DNA of 64,000 nucleotides. Source: Ascoidea rubescens DSM 1968 (Eukaryota; Ascomycota; Saccharomycetes; Ascoideales; Ascoideaceae). The number at the start of each line of letters is the position of its first letter. Positions within the stretch are counted from its first letter, which is position 1. The translations under genes were made by a program, and so were the position numbers. Under the pieces are notes generated by a model. The model did no database searches, had not been told where the DNA came from, and saw only the letters and a program-made list of their open reading frames with translations. This document shows, one piece after another, positions 30,248 through 40,815 of the stretch. The stretch covers positions 62,001-126,000 of the forward strand of contig NW_017962923.1 of NCBI RefSeq assembly GCF_001661345.1, in the 5' to 3' direction.

Positions 30248-33200
30248 TTACTTTCTGACCAAGTAATACCAACCATCAATATCCTCTCCACATTTACCTG
30301 CTGGTCTATCAATGTGCTCATCGTCTTGAGAATTATTATTATTCTCTTCATCTGTTTTCGAATTAAAAGTATTATTGTAATTATTTTTATCATTCAAAAG
30401 ATTTTTATGGAAATTATTTTTTTTAGAATTTTTCCTTTTTAGCCAGAAATGATTGGACATACTACCACCATCGGCCCGATACTTTGGATTAATTTCCAAC
30501 ATTGGTAATAAAAAACTGCAAATTGAAGAACATTCATCAAAAGGAATCTGGTACTTTTCACTTAACACTTCTCGAAGTGGCCAATATTTTAATCTAAGAA
30601 TTCGTCTTAATCCAGTATAACCTTGGTTGAAATAATGTTTTGCATAGACCGAATATTTTATCATTTCTAAAGGAAAAACAAAAGGTCCAAAATTATTATT
30701 CCTTGTATCATAATAATCTTCATCTTTTGGGTATTCAATAAGTTTAAAATTTATATTCTGTAAAGGATTCTTCACATCATGGCGTCCCTTTTGTTTGAGA
30801 CTCAATTTATAGGCTTTTAAAAAAGACTTTTGTTCTTGGTATCTACTCACAATTGATTTAAACTCATCTAAATTCTTTTGAAATAAACTTTCATCAAGCA
30901 ATAGCTCAATGATCTGAGCTAAATGATCTTCATCTTTCGAATATCTAGATGAATCTCTAGGTTCAAATAAATAATCACCTGTGATCAATTCAAAAATTAA
31001 ACAACCAATTGACCATATATCAGCAGAACACCCCCAATTTTTACAGCCAACAATAATTTCAGGGGCCCTGTATTGTCTTGTTTGAATATCGTCGCTAAAA
31101 TGACAATCAGTGTAACATGCATTTCCCAAATCAGCAATTTTCACTGAAATATATTGATCTAATTCTTCAAATTCGTCAACAATAACATCTTGAGCAATAT
31201 CTTGAATTGTTGACTTTTTGGAATCATTATCAGAATCTGCACCGTTGTAAATATTTGTGTTGATTTTATTGAGAAATATTTTTGATAATTGATCTGTCAA
31301 TTGTTCTTTTGAATCTGTTTCGGTGGTTTGAGAGGTGGATCTTATATTATTGCCCATTGAGAGACATGCCAAATTTGAATAACTGCTGACTCTTCTACTA
31401 TCGACCTGCAATTTGTTAAGTGGAGAGTTTATAAAAGAAAGAGAGTTTATCAGAGAATTTCCGCTTTCGTTGGCCAAATTTCCAAAACTATTTACAGAAT
31501 CAGTATTGACGGAATTGCTTTGACAGAAAAATTGATGTGAAGCGGAATCACCAACCAAACCATGGGCAAAAGCATTATTTTTCAAACAACAATTGGCGTA
31601 TGAATTTTGTCTTAAAAGGGGTGATGGTAAAGGTTTTGAAGTTTTAACAGGGTTCCGATAGAATGATTTTCGAGAACGGTGCAATTTGGGAGAATAGGTT
31701 TTAGTGTCTGCTAGTTCAATAAGCTCATTTGCATTTGTGGTTTTATTTGAAGAAACAAATGATGTATTTGATAAAGAATTTCGGCGAAGCTGATTGATAT
31801 TCGGAGATGATTTCAATCCAGCAATAATTGAGCCCTTTTGTTTTAATAAATCTTCTTCAGATAGTTTCTTGTAATAACTTTTTTCGAATTTATTTAAACG
31901 GTCTTCTTCGTTCATTAAAAAAATCAATTGATCAACATTTGTAATTTCCAATAATATGTTTTCTGGTTTAATGTCGGTATGAATCAAACCACATTCATGA
32001 TGCAAATAATCGATAGCCAACAACAACTGTTTTGTAATTTTCTTGACAATGGGCAAAGGTAAACCTCCATAGCAATTTTTAAATAGCTTCTTTAGGTTAT
32101 CAATGTTCATTGTAATAACTTCAGGGGGGACATCATCATCTAGTAAATTTGAATTACTTTTCAAAGAAGTTTGTGTATTGCAAGAGGCCGCACTGGTGGA
32201 AAGATTTGAATAATTTGATGTATTTTCAATTTGATAATTTTCTTTTTTGAAGTTTTTATAATCTTGGGCTGTAGTGGTATTGTTTTTTTGTTTTTGGTCT
32301 AATTTATTTGATGAATTTACTATTATTTCAGATAATTTTGCTTTATATTTAGAATTCAATTTTTTAAACTTTTGAATCAAAGATAACATATTCTCGCCCA
32401 AAACTTCAAATACCATACAAATGTGATCACCATTGGGACCGTTAATGACAAAATAATCCAATAATTCAATAACATGTTTTTTTCCAGGATGATTTTTATT
32501 TCCAGACTTTGCTTTCCGCAAAATCTTAATTTCATCTAGTGCAGCAATTCTATAGTTTTCAGAAGATTTGACGACCTTTATTGCAACGTGATGAAATTTC
32601 TCAGAGTCATAAGCTAACCAAACAGTTGAAAAATGTCCCCAACCAAGTTTTCTTAAAATTGTATACTGACCAGACGAGCCGTATTTGTCGCCAATTTTGA
32701 TGGGATGATAACCTCCAGGACAATAATCCGAAACATCTTCCTCGTTTCTTTCATCATATTCATCTTCAACCTGATCAATGCCATCATCCATTTCATCCAG
32801 ATCATTCATTTCATCCAAATCATTTAAGTCATTTATATCTTGCAAAATGATTTTATCATTTGGTTCATTTATATTGGAACCAAAATCAACTGAATCTTCT
32901 ATGCTGTTTAAATGATCTTTATTCAGCAGCTTTGTGGAAGGGGTGGAATTTTTATTGTTTTGTTTTTTGTTGGAATTATCAGTTTCAATGATTGATAGTG
33001 AATCAGACTCGTCTTCCTCATTTATAACATCAAACTTTTCTTCAAGATTATTATGAGATAAAGAAGTCATAACTGGATCGTCAGAGGAGACAGTTGTCTG
33101 ATTTTTGTGCTTTTGGATTTTGTTATTATTGTTGTTATCAAAAGCTTTTTCAGAAAGTGATAGATTGTCTTCAGTATTGTCGTCAATATTTTTAAAGTTT

Positions 33201-33538
33201 GTAATATTCTTTTTAGGTTTTTCTAGCTTGAGGTTCTTTATCTTGAACTTCTGATTTTCTTGATTATCTAAGTTGATGGTATTTTGGTCGGAATTATTGT
33301 TTTTATTAGATTCTTTAATTGGTTCTTTGTTTGCGGTTGTGGCACCAATTGTTCGAGCAATGTAGTTAAAAATGTTATAGGGGGAAGAATGGGAGGTGTC
33401 ATTTGTGTCTTTTTTGAATTTTTGTTTTGAGTTGGGAGGATCAGATGGAGTTAGCGATGAAGACGATAGAGCTGATGAAGAAATATCGTTGTTGGAAGGG
33501 TCTGAAGGCTCAGAATCAGGCTGTTTAAAAAGAAGCAT
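30248..33538 (-). CDS. SKY1: SR-protein kinase Sky1
   Basis: The 1096-residue product is a split-lobe SRPK kinase. The lead-in GGYHPIKIGDKYGSSGQY, glycine loop LGWGHFSTVW (about 298-307) and VAIKVVKSSENY (Lys 321) are followed by the catalytic-loop motif HTDIKPENILL (about 520-530). DLGNAC (803-805 as the DFG equivalent) and RQYRAPE (821-827) follow. Two low-complexity spacers interrupt the domain, at about 405-470 and a larger one at about 535-790, the latter typical of SRPKs. The 270-residue N-terminal extension is acidic, with an imperfect NDLDEM repeat. In yeast Sky1 phosphorylates RS-type proteins such as Npl3 and influences mRNA export and ion tolerance. Confidence 0.95.
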   Translation of the reverse strand: MLLFKQPDSEPSDPSNNDISSSALSSSSLTPSDPPNSKQKFKKDTNDTSHSSPYNIFNYIARTIGATTANKEPIKESNKNNNSDQNTINLDNQENQKFKIKNLKLEKPKKNITNFKNIDDNTEDNLSLSEKAFDNNNNNKIQKHKNQTTVSSDDPVMTSLSHNNLEEKFDVINEEDESDSLSIIETDNSNKKQNNKNSTPSTKLLNKDHLNSIEDSVDFGSNINEPNDKIILQDINDLNDLDEMNDLDEMDDGIDQVEDEYDERNEEDVSDYCPGGYHPIKIGDKYGSSGQYTILRKLGWGHFSTVWLAYDSEKFHHVAIKVVKSSENYRIAALDEIKILRKAKSGNKNHPGKKHVIELLDYFVINGPNGDHICMVFEVLGENMLSLIQKFKKLNSKYKAKLSEIIVNSSNKLDQKQKNNTTTAQDYKNFKKENYQIENTSNYSNLSTSAASCNTQTSLKSNSNLLDDDVPPEVITMNIDNLKKLFKNCYGGLPLPIVKKITKQLLLAIDYLHHECGLIHTDIKPENILLEITNVDQLIFLMNEEDRLNKFEKSYYKKLSEEDLLKQKGSIIAGLKSSPNINQLRRNSLSNTSFVSSNKTTNANELIELADTKTYSPKLHRSRKSFYRNPVKTSKPLPSPLLRQNSYANCCLKNNAFAHGLVGDSASHQFFCQSNSVNTDSVNSFGNLANESGNSLINSLSFINSPLNKLQVDSRRVSSYSNLACLSMGNNIRSTSQTTETDSKEQLTDQLSKIFLNKINTNIYNGADSDNDSKKSTIQDIAQDVIVDEFEELDQYISVKIADLGNACYTDCHFSDDIQTRQYRAPEIIVGCKNWGCSADIWSIGCLIFELITGDYLFEPRDSSRYSKDEDHLAQIIELLLDESLFQKNLDEFKSIVSRYQEQKSFLKAYKLSLKQKGRHDVKNPLQNINFKLIEYPKDEDYYDTRNNNFGPFVFPLEMIKYSVYAKHYFNQGYTGLRRILRLKYWPLREVLSEKYQIPFDECSSICSFLLPMLEINPKYRADGGSMSNHFWLKRKNSKKNNFHKNLLNDKNNYNNTFNSKTDEENNNNSQDDEHIDRPAGKCGEDIDGWYYLVRK

Positions 33539-34215
33539 GTTGAAAGAAGGAGGAAAGAAGAAAAAGAGGATTCACAAGGGAAAATGAAGCAGTATGAACA
33601 TGAAAACTAAAGAATAGAAGAAAGGGAGAGAAGTATGGATATAGAAGTAGAAGATAAAGCAATGATAGAAAAGAGAACAATAAAACAGGTTGATCCTTTT
33701 CTATCTTGAGCAGTGCGTCTGAGCTGGAGGAAGCCGCAACGGAGGGAGGACGAGAAAGCGCACCTCTGGGAGTGGGATAGCGGCGCAGGGAGTTACAAAA
33801 AGCGGCAACGCGAGCAACGCGCAACACCTGCAGAATCGAGACTGGGTGTGGGCTACCGCTGGGGGAAGAGCACGTCAGACACGGGTCAAACAGCGGGACG
33901 GGCGAGGACGCATCTGGACGCAGATAAGAGTCCTAGATCAAGCCACAGAGCGAGCCACAGAGCCACAGATCAAAAGAGAAGTAAAATGAAGTCACTCATA
34001 ATTCATAAACCGTAAAAAGATGCAAGACACAAAAATGATGAAAAGAGAAGAGAAGAGAGGAAAAGAAGAAAGAAAAAAAAGAAAAAAAAGACGAAATGAA
34101 GACATGAAAACAAAATAAACACAAGGTAAAAGCGTAGAGTAAATAGCAACAGAAAGCTGTCAAAGCAGCAATTGAGTCCAGGAGTATAAACCAAAATCAA
34201 TTAAAGCTCTGAAAC
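33539..34215. promoter_or_regulatory. SKY1 promoter and 3' flank of homeobox gene
   Basis: The SKY1 leader is CT-rich on the coding strand (33541-33575). A GC-rich block lies at 33710-33980, with an AGCCACAGAG motif repeated near 33938-33965. A polypurine tract on the plus strand (34038-34095) lies next to the homeobox gene's 3' end. No gene seen. Confidence 0.5.
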
Positions 34216-35157
34216 TTATAAGTATTCAACCGACTGTTTTCTTAATTGATTTAATTTCCTTCTTCTAGCATTGATAAACCAGTTGCTTAATTGCTGGTGG
34301 GTTAAGCCTGTATAGTTCAATAATTCGAATTTTTCTTTTGAATTGGGGTAAGGGTTGCTCAAGTTATTATTCAACCACGTTAGCAAAATCTCAGTTGTTT
34401 TTTTGGGTAAGTTACTTCTCTTTCTCCTTTGAAGCCTTGAGGAAGACAAAGACGATTCCTTGCTTATTTTGTTGGCATTTGAAACTTTTTTTGTTTTGCC
34501 ATTATTGGAAACGGGAATTGAGTCGGAAGCGATTTTGGAAATATTTGTAGAGTTTGGAAAGATGGAGGAATTGATTGAAGATAGAGACAAAGAAGTTAGA
34601 GTGTGAATGGCTTGAGCATCGGATAAATAAGAGGGCAAAGATGGTTGATATAAATCGTATTGGGGGTAATTATTTTTATAATCGTAGGGAAGAAAAGTTT
34701 GATTGTAATAGCTGGCATGGTTGTAATGGTAGTTACAATGGTAATTGTTGTAGCAGTTTTTACTTTTGTTTTCGCTGTTGTTTTCGCTGTTGTTTTCGCT
34801 TTTGTCTGCAGACATATCTTCTTTGTTATCAATCAGAAGATTGTTGCTATTTTGAGTATTGTTAATATCAACAGATTGATTTAATGAGTAGTTACTGAGA
34901 GAACAAGGAGAGGAGCTTCTGTTTGAAAACAATGGAGACGAAGGCAATGGAGTGGGAAGAGAAAATTGGTCAGATGCATTAGAATCGTCGGCAGAGACAA
35001 GATTATTGTTCTGGTCAGAAATTTTCAAAATTTCATTTATAGATGGTAGTTTGATGTTTGCGATTTTTGTTTGCTTTAGTGGTTTGACATATAAGTTGAA
35101 GTCCTGTTGGTAGTGGTACTTTGGAGTTGAGGTCAATTCAGGTAGGGATGCCATCAT
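34216..35157 (-). CDS. CUP9: TALE homeodomain transcription factor (Cup9/Tos8 type)
   Basis: The 313-residue product has a C-terminal homeodomain (about residues 245-305). It starts RRKRSNLPKKTTEILLTWL, has the three-residue TALE loop insertion (NPYP) and the recognition helix QLSNWFINARRRKL with the invariant WF.N.R. In yeast the paralogs Cup9 and Tos8 have the same domain and are transcriptional repressors; Cup9 controls the peptide transporter PTR2. The rest is Ser/Asn-rich, with a repeated SENNSENNSENKSKN segment. The start is the first of two adjacent Met codons (35157 and 35154), after a CT-rich leader. The symbol is a family-level call: this is probably the single pre-duplication gene. 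Confidence 0.78.
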   Translation of the reverse strand: MMASLPELTSTPKYHYQQDFNLYVKPLKQTKIANIKLPSINEILKISDQNNNLVSADDSNASDQFSLPTPLPSSPLFSNRSSSPCSLSNYSLNQSVDINNTQNSNNLLIDNKEDMSADKSENNSENNSENKSKNCYNNYHCNYHYNHASYYNQTFLPYDYKNNYPQYDLYQPSLPSYLSDAQAIHTLTSLSLSSINSSIFPNSTNISKIASDSIPVSNNGKTKKVSNANKISKESSLSSSRLQRRKRSNLPKKTTEILLTWLNNNLSNPYPNSKEKFELLNYTGLTHQQLSNWFINARRRKLNQLRKQSVEYL

Positions 35158-37417
35158 TTTGAAGAAATAAGAAGAAAAGCGGAGTGCAGTAGGGTAGTAC
35201 AATAAAGAAAAAAGGTATAATATAGTAATGGAATATTTGCTAAAAAATTAAGATTGAAACCTTATTGGATGAGCTGTAACAGAATAACACCCGAAAAAGA
35301 ATAGTGGATATCGAATTAGAAAGTTGAAGAAAAGTAATTTGAAGGAATCGATCAGAGTTTATATATTTCAAGAAAAACCCAAAGAACAGATGGAGAAAAT
35401 GATAAAAGGAAAGCAAATTCCAGGACGCTGGCAAAGAGCCAGAAAATAAAGAGTATGCAGTGCAAAGGAACCTTCTTGAAAAGGGAAACCTAAACGAGCA
35501 AAATCCTGGGGATGAAAAACCAAAGAGATTGCTATGCGTTATTAATAACTCAAACTGAAATAACAACAAACACCAGCCAGGTCGAGGCAGTAAATAAAGA
35601 GCACTCTTGCAAATTGTTGAGGCTCTGCGAAAAGTTGTGTCAATTCTTAAGTCAAAAACCCCCTGAGAGAGCTGCAGTGAGAAGCAGTGTGGCACTGCGT
35701 GGGACCTCAGGGACTATTCCGGCTTTTCAGCACTCTCCAGCACCTGGCCCAATTCCACTGCAAAACAGGTGGGTTTCCCGAAGTGTGTCACTTGTAGCTC
35801 TGCTTTGTTGTGTTGTTTTGACACAACCAAGAAACAGGCCAGCTATGTGTCGTCATCTCTCCTGGACCCATGCACTGCAACCCAGGCGCTGGGCAAGGAA
35901 AAACCCGGATGGCACGGCACTCGCAGCTCATGCGCGGCAGACAGCAGCCTGAAACAGCGCTGTGGAAAGTCTGTTATTATGGTTTTTCGCGAAGAGATGG
36001 ATCTCAGCCTGATTTCCACAGCTTTCCGCTGATTTCCATGGAATCCGCTCACTGAATGCTGCTCTTATCCATGGTGTTTGTTTGTTTTTCCAGGGATAAC
36101 GCTTTCTGTAATTCCGCAAGTCATCAAACGCATCAGCCCAGCCAATCAGTCACTTTCTTTTTGTTGTTTTTGGCCAGGCCAAGAACATAAATCTGCTGAT
36201 TTCATTTTTTCCATTTTTTTCAGTTGTTTCTGATTTGTTTTCAACTTGTTTTCAACTTGTTTTCAACTTGTTCAATTTCCACAATCTGAAATTCCTATCT
36301 CCAAAAAATAGTGATCACTATTTATTCACCGACATCCGACGTCGCTTTTGGTGAATCAAGCATTTTCCTCTGCTATCTTCTCCTTCTTTTCCCTGTTTCT
36401 ATTGTTTCAACAATCTTTTTTCCATTTGGCGCGCTGTGGTTGGCCAGCTGCTCCAAGCCAGAGTTTGCTTCCATCATTTCCACATACACAGTGCGTGTTC
36501 ACGCATTCTTGTCTCACCACGTCGCCTTTCTGCACGCTGCTATTACAAAGCGGCTTTCCCAAAAAGAGACATCCGCTGCTCACTTATCGCAAGCGCGCCT
36601 TCTCACGCACCAGCCAAACCCTATTAAAGCCGAATGCAAACAAATCAGCTCTGATGTTCGGCACATGATTGCATCCAGGAATGAACATGCATGCACATTC
36701 ACAATCCCATACAACAAATACTATTATATTTACAATCTTAAACTAATCTCACAATCTCCCTTATTTATCCAAAATAACTTTTGTGATGTACTGTGCGTTT
36801 CACTCTGATGCTCGTGTGGGAGAGGATTATGGATTATAAATACTTATCTAATGCTTAGACACTGTTCAAACTTGCCTATTGAAGCGAAGAGACAAATACT
36901 GGATGATTAATCATTGGCAAAGGTCTGGACCTGGTACGGACCTGGTCTGGTCTTTTGGCGAGCTGTTTCTGATCCACAGCTATTCTTTTCCTCTAACATT
37001 ATCTGTAGGTTTTGACAATTTGTTTGCTGTGTTCTTTCTACTTCAATGCTATGATAAATTCAACTCCCAATTCCAAAACTTTATTGTGGGTGCTTTTGCA
37101 ACTTGACTATTTTTCTGAAACAGGATATAACTTTGACACAGATAAAACAATTTCATCAAAAGATTAATATATATCATTAATATCATTAATATTGTACATT
37201 TTATTATTCAATTTTAAATTGTTGAAAAATCTCACAAATTTATATGGTGTTTCAATCAGGTTCCTACTCTATTGTTTCTTGATAAAATAAATAATGCTGT
37301 GTTAATATATATATATACTTGACACTAAATATGACTTTTGTAAAGCAAATCAATATTTTAGTTAATCAGAATTAATTAAAATTAATATCAAAATTAAAAC
37401 TAAAACTAAAACCAAAA
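35158..37417. promoter_or_regulatory. 2.3 kb upstream region of the homeobox gene
   Basis: This is the longest gene-free stretch in the window, typical for a regulated transcription factor. It holds GC-rich blocks at about 35640-36130 and 36430-36690, inverted TTTCCACAG/CTGTGGAAA elements (about 35961-36025), an 11-bp tandem repeat (36237-36269) and a TATA-rich segment near 37300. Open frames inside it have no recognisable protein character. An unannotated noncoding RNA is possible. Confidence 0.45.
36237..36269. repeat. 11-bp tandem repeat, three copies
   Basis: Unit gttttcaactt is repeated three times without mismatch, followed by a partial fourth copy. Confidence 0.9.
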
Positions 37418-38038
37418 TTAATTCTCAATCTCTCCTTTTTTTTCAACCCAATCTTGAAATGATCCAATATAATTTCCTCTTTTTTTGTATCCAAATGTGC
37501 CTGCAAGTTCCTCAGCTGTTGTTGATCTTACTCCTGCATGACAATAAAAAATCAACTCTCTATCAATTCCTGGCTTTTCAAACCCAAATATTTCTTCAAA
37601 CTTTTCTTCATCCAAATCTAATGCTCCTGGTGTTGTCTTCAAAGGAAGGTTAATCGACTTAGGTATATGTCCTGAGTTATATTCCTCTGGCTCCCTTACA
37701 TCAATCAAAACTGCTGAACTTGCACTTTCATCCATACCTTCAATCACCTTTTTTATATCTTCAAACTTATAATTTTTTGCCTCGTAGGTTTTACTAATAC
37801 AACTATTCTCACCTGGGGTTTCTTCAGGATTATTTGAATAAAATCTTAAATTGGAATGTCTGCTATGCCCATTAATTCTAACATATCTGTTGTATCCATT
37901 ATATCCAATATGTATATTGTTTACTCTACTTTGATTCAAAAAAGAAATTCCTCTAAAACATATTATTGGCTGAACAAAAACTCTTTGTATCCCCTTTCCA
38001 ATTGGTATCTTACTCATTACCATTTTGCAGTTCGCCAT
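37418..38038 (-). CDS. RDL2: Mitochondrial rhodanese-like sulfurtransferase
   Basis: The 206-residue product has a basic, Asn/Arg-rich N-terminal 70 residues consistent with a mitochondrial targeting region. One rhodanese domain follows: AVLIDVREPEEYNSGHIPKSINLPL, then the active-site loop FYCHAGVRSTTAEEL with catalytic Cys, and a closing YIGSFQDWVEK. Yeast Rdl1 and Rdl2 have this size and single domain; Rdl2 is mitochondrial. The choice of RDL2 rests on the targeting-like leader and is uncertain. The physiological sulfur donor is not known. Confidence 0.75.
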   Translation of the reverse strand: MANCKMVMSKIPIGKGIQRVFVQPIICFRGISFLNQSRVNNIHIGYNGYNRYVRINGHSRHSNLRFYSNNPEETPGENSCISKTYEAKNYKFEDIKKVIEGMDESASSAVLIDVREPEEYNSGHIPKSINLPLKTTPGALDLDEEKFEEIFGFEKPGIDRELIFYCHAGVRSTTAEELAGTFGYKKRGNYIGSFQDWVEKKGEIEN

Positions 38039-38427
38039 TTTCTATCTCACCCTTTATCAATTGATTTCTTATTTGTACTTTTTTTTAATTTTATTTATTT
38101 ATTTTTTTATCGATCAACTGATATTTATTTACGCAGGCAAACTGCTCGGTTTTTCTTCCAACTTTTACAACCCAATCATTTTTAGCTCAATTACCCAGAA
38201 ACAAACCCTAAAAATCCTTTCTTGAGCTTTTGTTGTAACACCAGAATAAAGTTCCATTCCTACAAGGAATGCCTTGTATCTTCCTGTGACCTCTCTCTTG
38301 ATTTAACTATCATTACAACTCAAAATTAAACATTCATCTCTCTCTTCTACAGTAAATTTCCCATCCAAAAAAATAGATATATCACATAAATTTAATCGTA
38401 TATAACTATTTAATCAATATTTCTTCT
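38039..38427. other. Intergenic, rhodanese promoter and 3' flank of UPF0390 gene
   Basis: AT-rich and T-rich on the plus strand. Nothing specific seen beyond probable promoter elements for the rhodanese gene. Confidence 0.4.
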
Positions 38428-38830
38428 TTATTTTCGGCTTTTATCACTTTTTTTAATCTCTCTCTTCGACCCTTTGACTAACTCCAAATGACCAATTCTG
38501 CTTGCAATAAGTTTTTCTGTTGAGCTTATAATATTACCATACTTTTGAAATGTACCTAGATTTTTGGTAGTTTTGAGCTTACTGGTTTTTTTTGGTTTGA
38601 TGATTTTTGGTGCTGCTTTTCTAGGGTTTTTTCTGGTACAAACACAATCAAAAAAGGAAAAAAATAAAAAAAAATAATTACATTATTAGCAATGAACCGA
38701 AAATAACTCAAGAAAAAAAAGATCTAAAACAATCTAAAAACATTCAAACCACATTATCGAATAAAACTTACTGTTTTTTAGTTATTCTTTTTAAAGGTTT
38801 ATCCTTTAACTTCAAGTTTCCTTGAGCCAT
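38428..38830 (-). CDS. Small basic UPF0390/DUF2462-family protein, one intron
   Basis: There are two exons on the minus strand: 38772-38830 (MAQGNLKLKDKPLKRITKK plus two bases) and 38428-38632. The spliced product has 87 residues and is very basic, continuing QKNPRKAAPKIIKPKKTSK and then STEKLIASRIGHLELVKG. The MAQG.LKLK start, the PKKI/PKK motif and the conserved TEK...A.R.GHLEL block fit the small eukaryotic UPF0390 family (human C19orf53 relatives), thought to be nucleolar or ribosome-associated; function is not established. Neither exon is long enough to be found as a simple open frame. Splicing is supported by consensus sites, frame continuity and the family match. Confidence 0.75.
38633..38771 (-). 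other. Intron of the UPF0390-family gene (139 bp)
   Basis: The donor is GTAAGT and a branch-like TTGCTAATAAT lies about 55 bp before the acceptor. The acceptor TACCAG is preceded by a long T-rich tract. It interrupts a CAA codon after its second base. Confidence 0.8.
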
Positions 38831-39385
38831 CTTATATTTTTGACTAGTTGTAAATTCGTTAATATGATATGATAGATATTCTTCATATCAAACCAACTGT
38901 TTTTTCAGTTTATTTTTCCTGTTTTTTTTTGCTGGATGAAAAGGGAACTAAGATAAATACTTTTTCACTCCTGCAAACTCTCACATGCAAACAATCAACA
39001 GTAGTGACACCATTCAACGGCTCAGTTGTACAGATATACACGTGCATTCATGCATTCTTTTTATTGTTTGTCTTAATTTCTGCGCGTGCACTTTTACACA
39101 GACCCATTGTTGTATAACACACACGTGTACTTTCCGTCCAGCATTGTGCAGCATCATCCAGCATCATCCAAGCAGCTTCAAAACACCAGTCAACAAACAA
39201 ATTCATGAATCAATAATTGAATAAACAAATAATCCAACATATAATCTAACATATAATCTAACATATAATCTAACATATAAATACTTTGGGTATTTATTTA
39301 TATATACCATAAAATCTTCTCAAAATGTGTCAAAAATTTGAAAAAAAAGTATAAGGTGCAATGAAACAAATTGATGTTACAATCC
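38831..39385. promoter_or_regulatory. Promoter of UPF0390 gene and 3' flank of NSE4
   Basis: Contains CACGTG sites at 39039-39044 and 39122-39127 with a nearby GCGCGTGCAC (about 39081), then CCGTCC, a small CAGCATCATC direct repeat (about 39148-39170) and a 12-bp tandem repeat. The CACGTG plus CCGTCC arrangement resembles that before SEC10. Confidence 0.5.
39229..39276. repeat. 12-bp tandem repeat, four copies
   Basis: Unit ataatctaacat occurs four times in register; the first copy has one C for T. Confidence 0.92.
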
Positions 39386-40657
39386 TTATATAATAGAATC
39401 TTGAATATTATATATCTTAATGAGTTTTTCCCAACTTTCATAGTCTAGTCTGAAAACGATATGATTCACTTGATCATTTTCATACAACTTTTTCTCCGAT
39501 CTGTACCTTGAATCCTGGTTGTCTAACTTGCTCAATGGAACAACTTCTTCAACTGTAGGGAAACCGCTATCATTATTAAAATTAATTCTGATTTTATTAT
39601 CTTTAACTAAAAAACTCATATAAAACATATTTTCAACAGTCTTGGAAAATGATTTTGGATTAATGAAAAAATTGAAAATATTAATTTTTTTATCATTTGG
39701 ATGTTCTTTCGTATATTTTTGAAAAACCTTATAACATAAATGAACTGATTTTGCAGTGTCATCTTTCTTTAAATCACTAGTATTCTTCAAATCATCCAAA
39801 GTTAACTTATCTGCTGTAATTTTCTCTCCATTTGGTAAATCATTAATCTGATGCTGTTTAAATCGTTTTTTTTTCACATTCATTGTGGTATTCAAGAAAT
39901 CAATTGTTGGTGCTTTCTTTGAAAAAAAAAGACTTGCAGTACCAACCCTTAAAAAATTTATTTTATTTGTATTTCTGGAAGTTTTGGCTGGTTTTTTTTT
40001 ATTATTTTCTTTTGATTTCTTGCTTGGATGGTGATCATCTAAAGATATATACTTTTTATTATTGCTGTTTTGATGAACACCATAAAAACTGTCACTACCA
40101 TCATGATCATGATCATCAAAATCATTATCAAAATCACTATATTCATTAGAGATATCGCTTTGTGGGTGCAAACTAGAAAATTTTCTCTTAAAATTTATTA
40201 AAAAATCATTAACATCAATAATTTTATTGGAATGATCAACCTTTAAATTCTTTATTGAGATCTCAGCATTTTCAGTAACATTTAAAAGAACTTCTGAATC
40301 AATCGCGTGAACAACATTATTGAGAATTTTTGAATCTTTGGTTTCATGAAATAAAAACCTCAAAAGCTGATAATCCCTTTTGACAGTTTTCAATCCATTT
40401 TCACCCAACACCCTTTTTCGATGAAGCTTTGTATCCAAATTAAGCAGCCTGTATCGTTTAACCAAGTTTTTTTTTGAATCATAATTTTCATCATTACTCG
40501 ATATGTCATCCAGGTCTAGCTCTTGTAGGTCATCCTTCTCCAGGGAAAGCGAAGAAGTAAGGCTGAAGTTACTGGAGTCGCTGTCTTGCCTGATTTTTGC
40601 AAAAGTTAGGTCTGAAGCACCATCAGCACCTTCAGCACTGATGTTTTTTGCAAACAT
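39386..40657 (-). CDS. NSE4: Smc5/6 complex kleisin Nse4
   Basis: The 423-residue product matches Nse4 (402 residues in yeast). The N-terminal kleisin region is RYRLLNLDTKLHRKRV, then LFHETKDSKILNNVVHAIDSE, with NVTENAEISIKNLKVDHSN and IDVNDFLINFKRKF. The C-terminal winged-helix domain holds the diagnostic FFINPKSFSKTVENMFYMSFLVKDNKIRI and PTVEEVVP. Nse4 bridges the Smc5 and Smc6 heads. The middle is basic and disordered. SMC6 itself is at 48770 in this window. The gene shares a 158-bp divergent promoter with the Vps3844-like gene. Confidence 0.9.
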   Translation of the reverse strand: MFAKNISAEGADGASDLTFAKIRQDSDSSNFSLTSSLSLEKDDLQELDLDDISSNDENYDSKKNLVKRYRLLNLDTKLHRKRVLGENGLKTVKRDYQLLRFLFHETKDSKILNNVVHAIDSEVLLNVTENAEISIKNLKVDHSNKIIDVNDFLINFKRKFSSLHPQSDISNEYSDFDNDFDDHDHDGSDSFYGVHQNSNNKKYISLDDHHPSKKSKENNKKKPAKTSRNTNKINFLRVGTASLFFSKKAPTIDFLNTTMNVKKKRFKQHQINDLPNGEKITADKLTLDDLKNTSDLKKDDTAKSVHLCYKVFQKYTKEHPNDKKINIFNFFINPKSFSKTVENMFYMSFLVKDNKIRINFNNDSGFPTVEEVVPLSKLDNQDSRYRSEKKLYENDQVNHIVFRLDYESWEKLIKIYNIQDSII

Positions 40658-40815
40658 TCTTGGTCAATTCTCTGCAGCGCTACCACTGCTGCTGTTCAAG
40701 TAGCTGTTGCTGCTATGGCCGGGTGACTGGAATTTGAAAGCAGCATCTCCATCAAGAATCCATCTCAAGTTCTGTTGTGCAACACTTCAAAGCCATATTC
40801 ATCCACTGTTTAAAA

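Noticed and set aside
35512-36119. Several open frames in the homeobox upstream region
   Set aside because: They overlap in several frames on both strands within a GC-rich block, where stops are rare, and no family is recognisable.
36311-36808. A 165-codon plus-strand frame
   Set aside because: Mixed composition without domain or repeat character; overlapped by two other open frames in the same GC-rich block.
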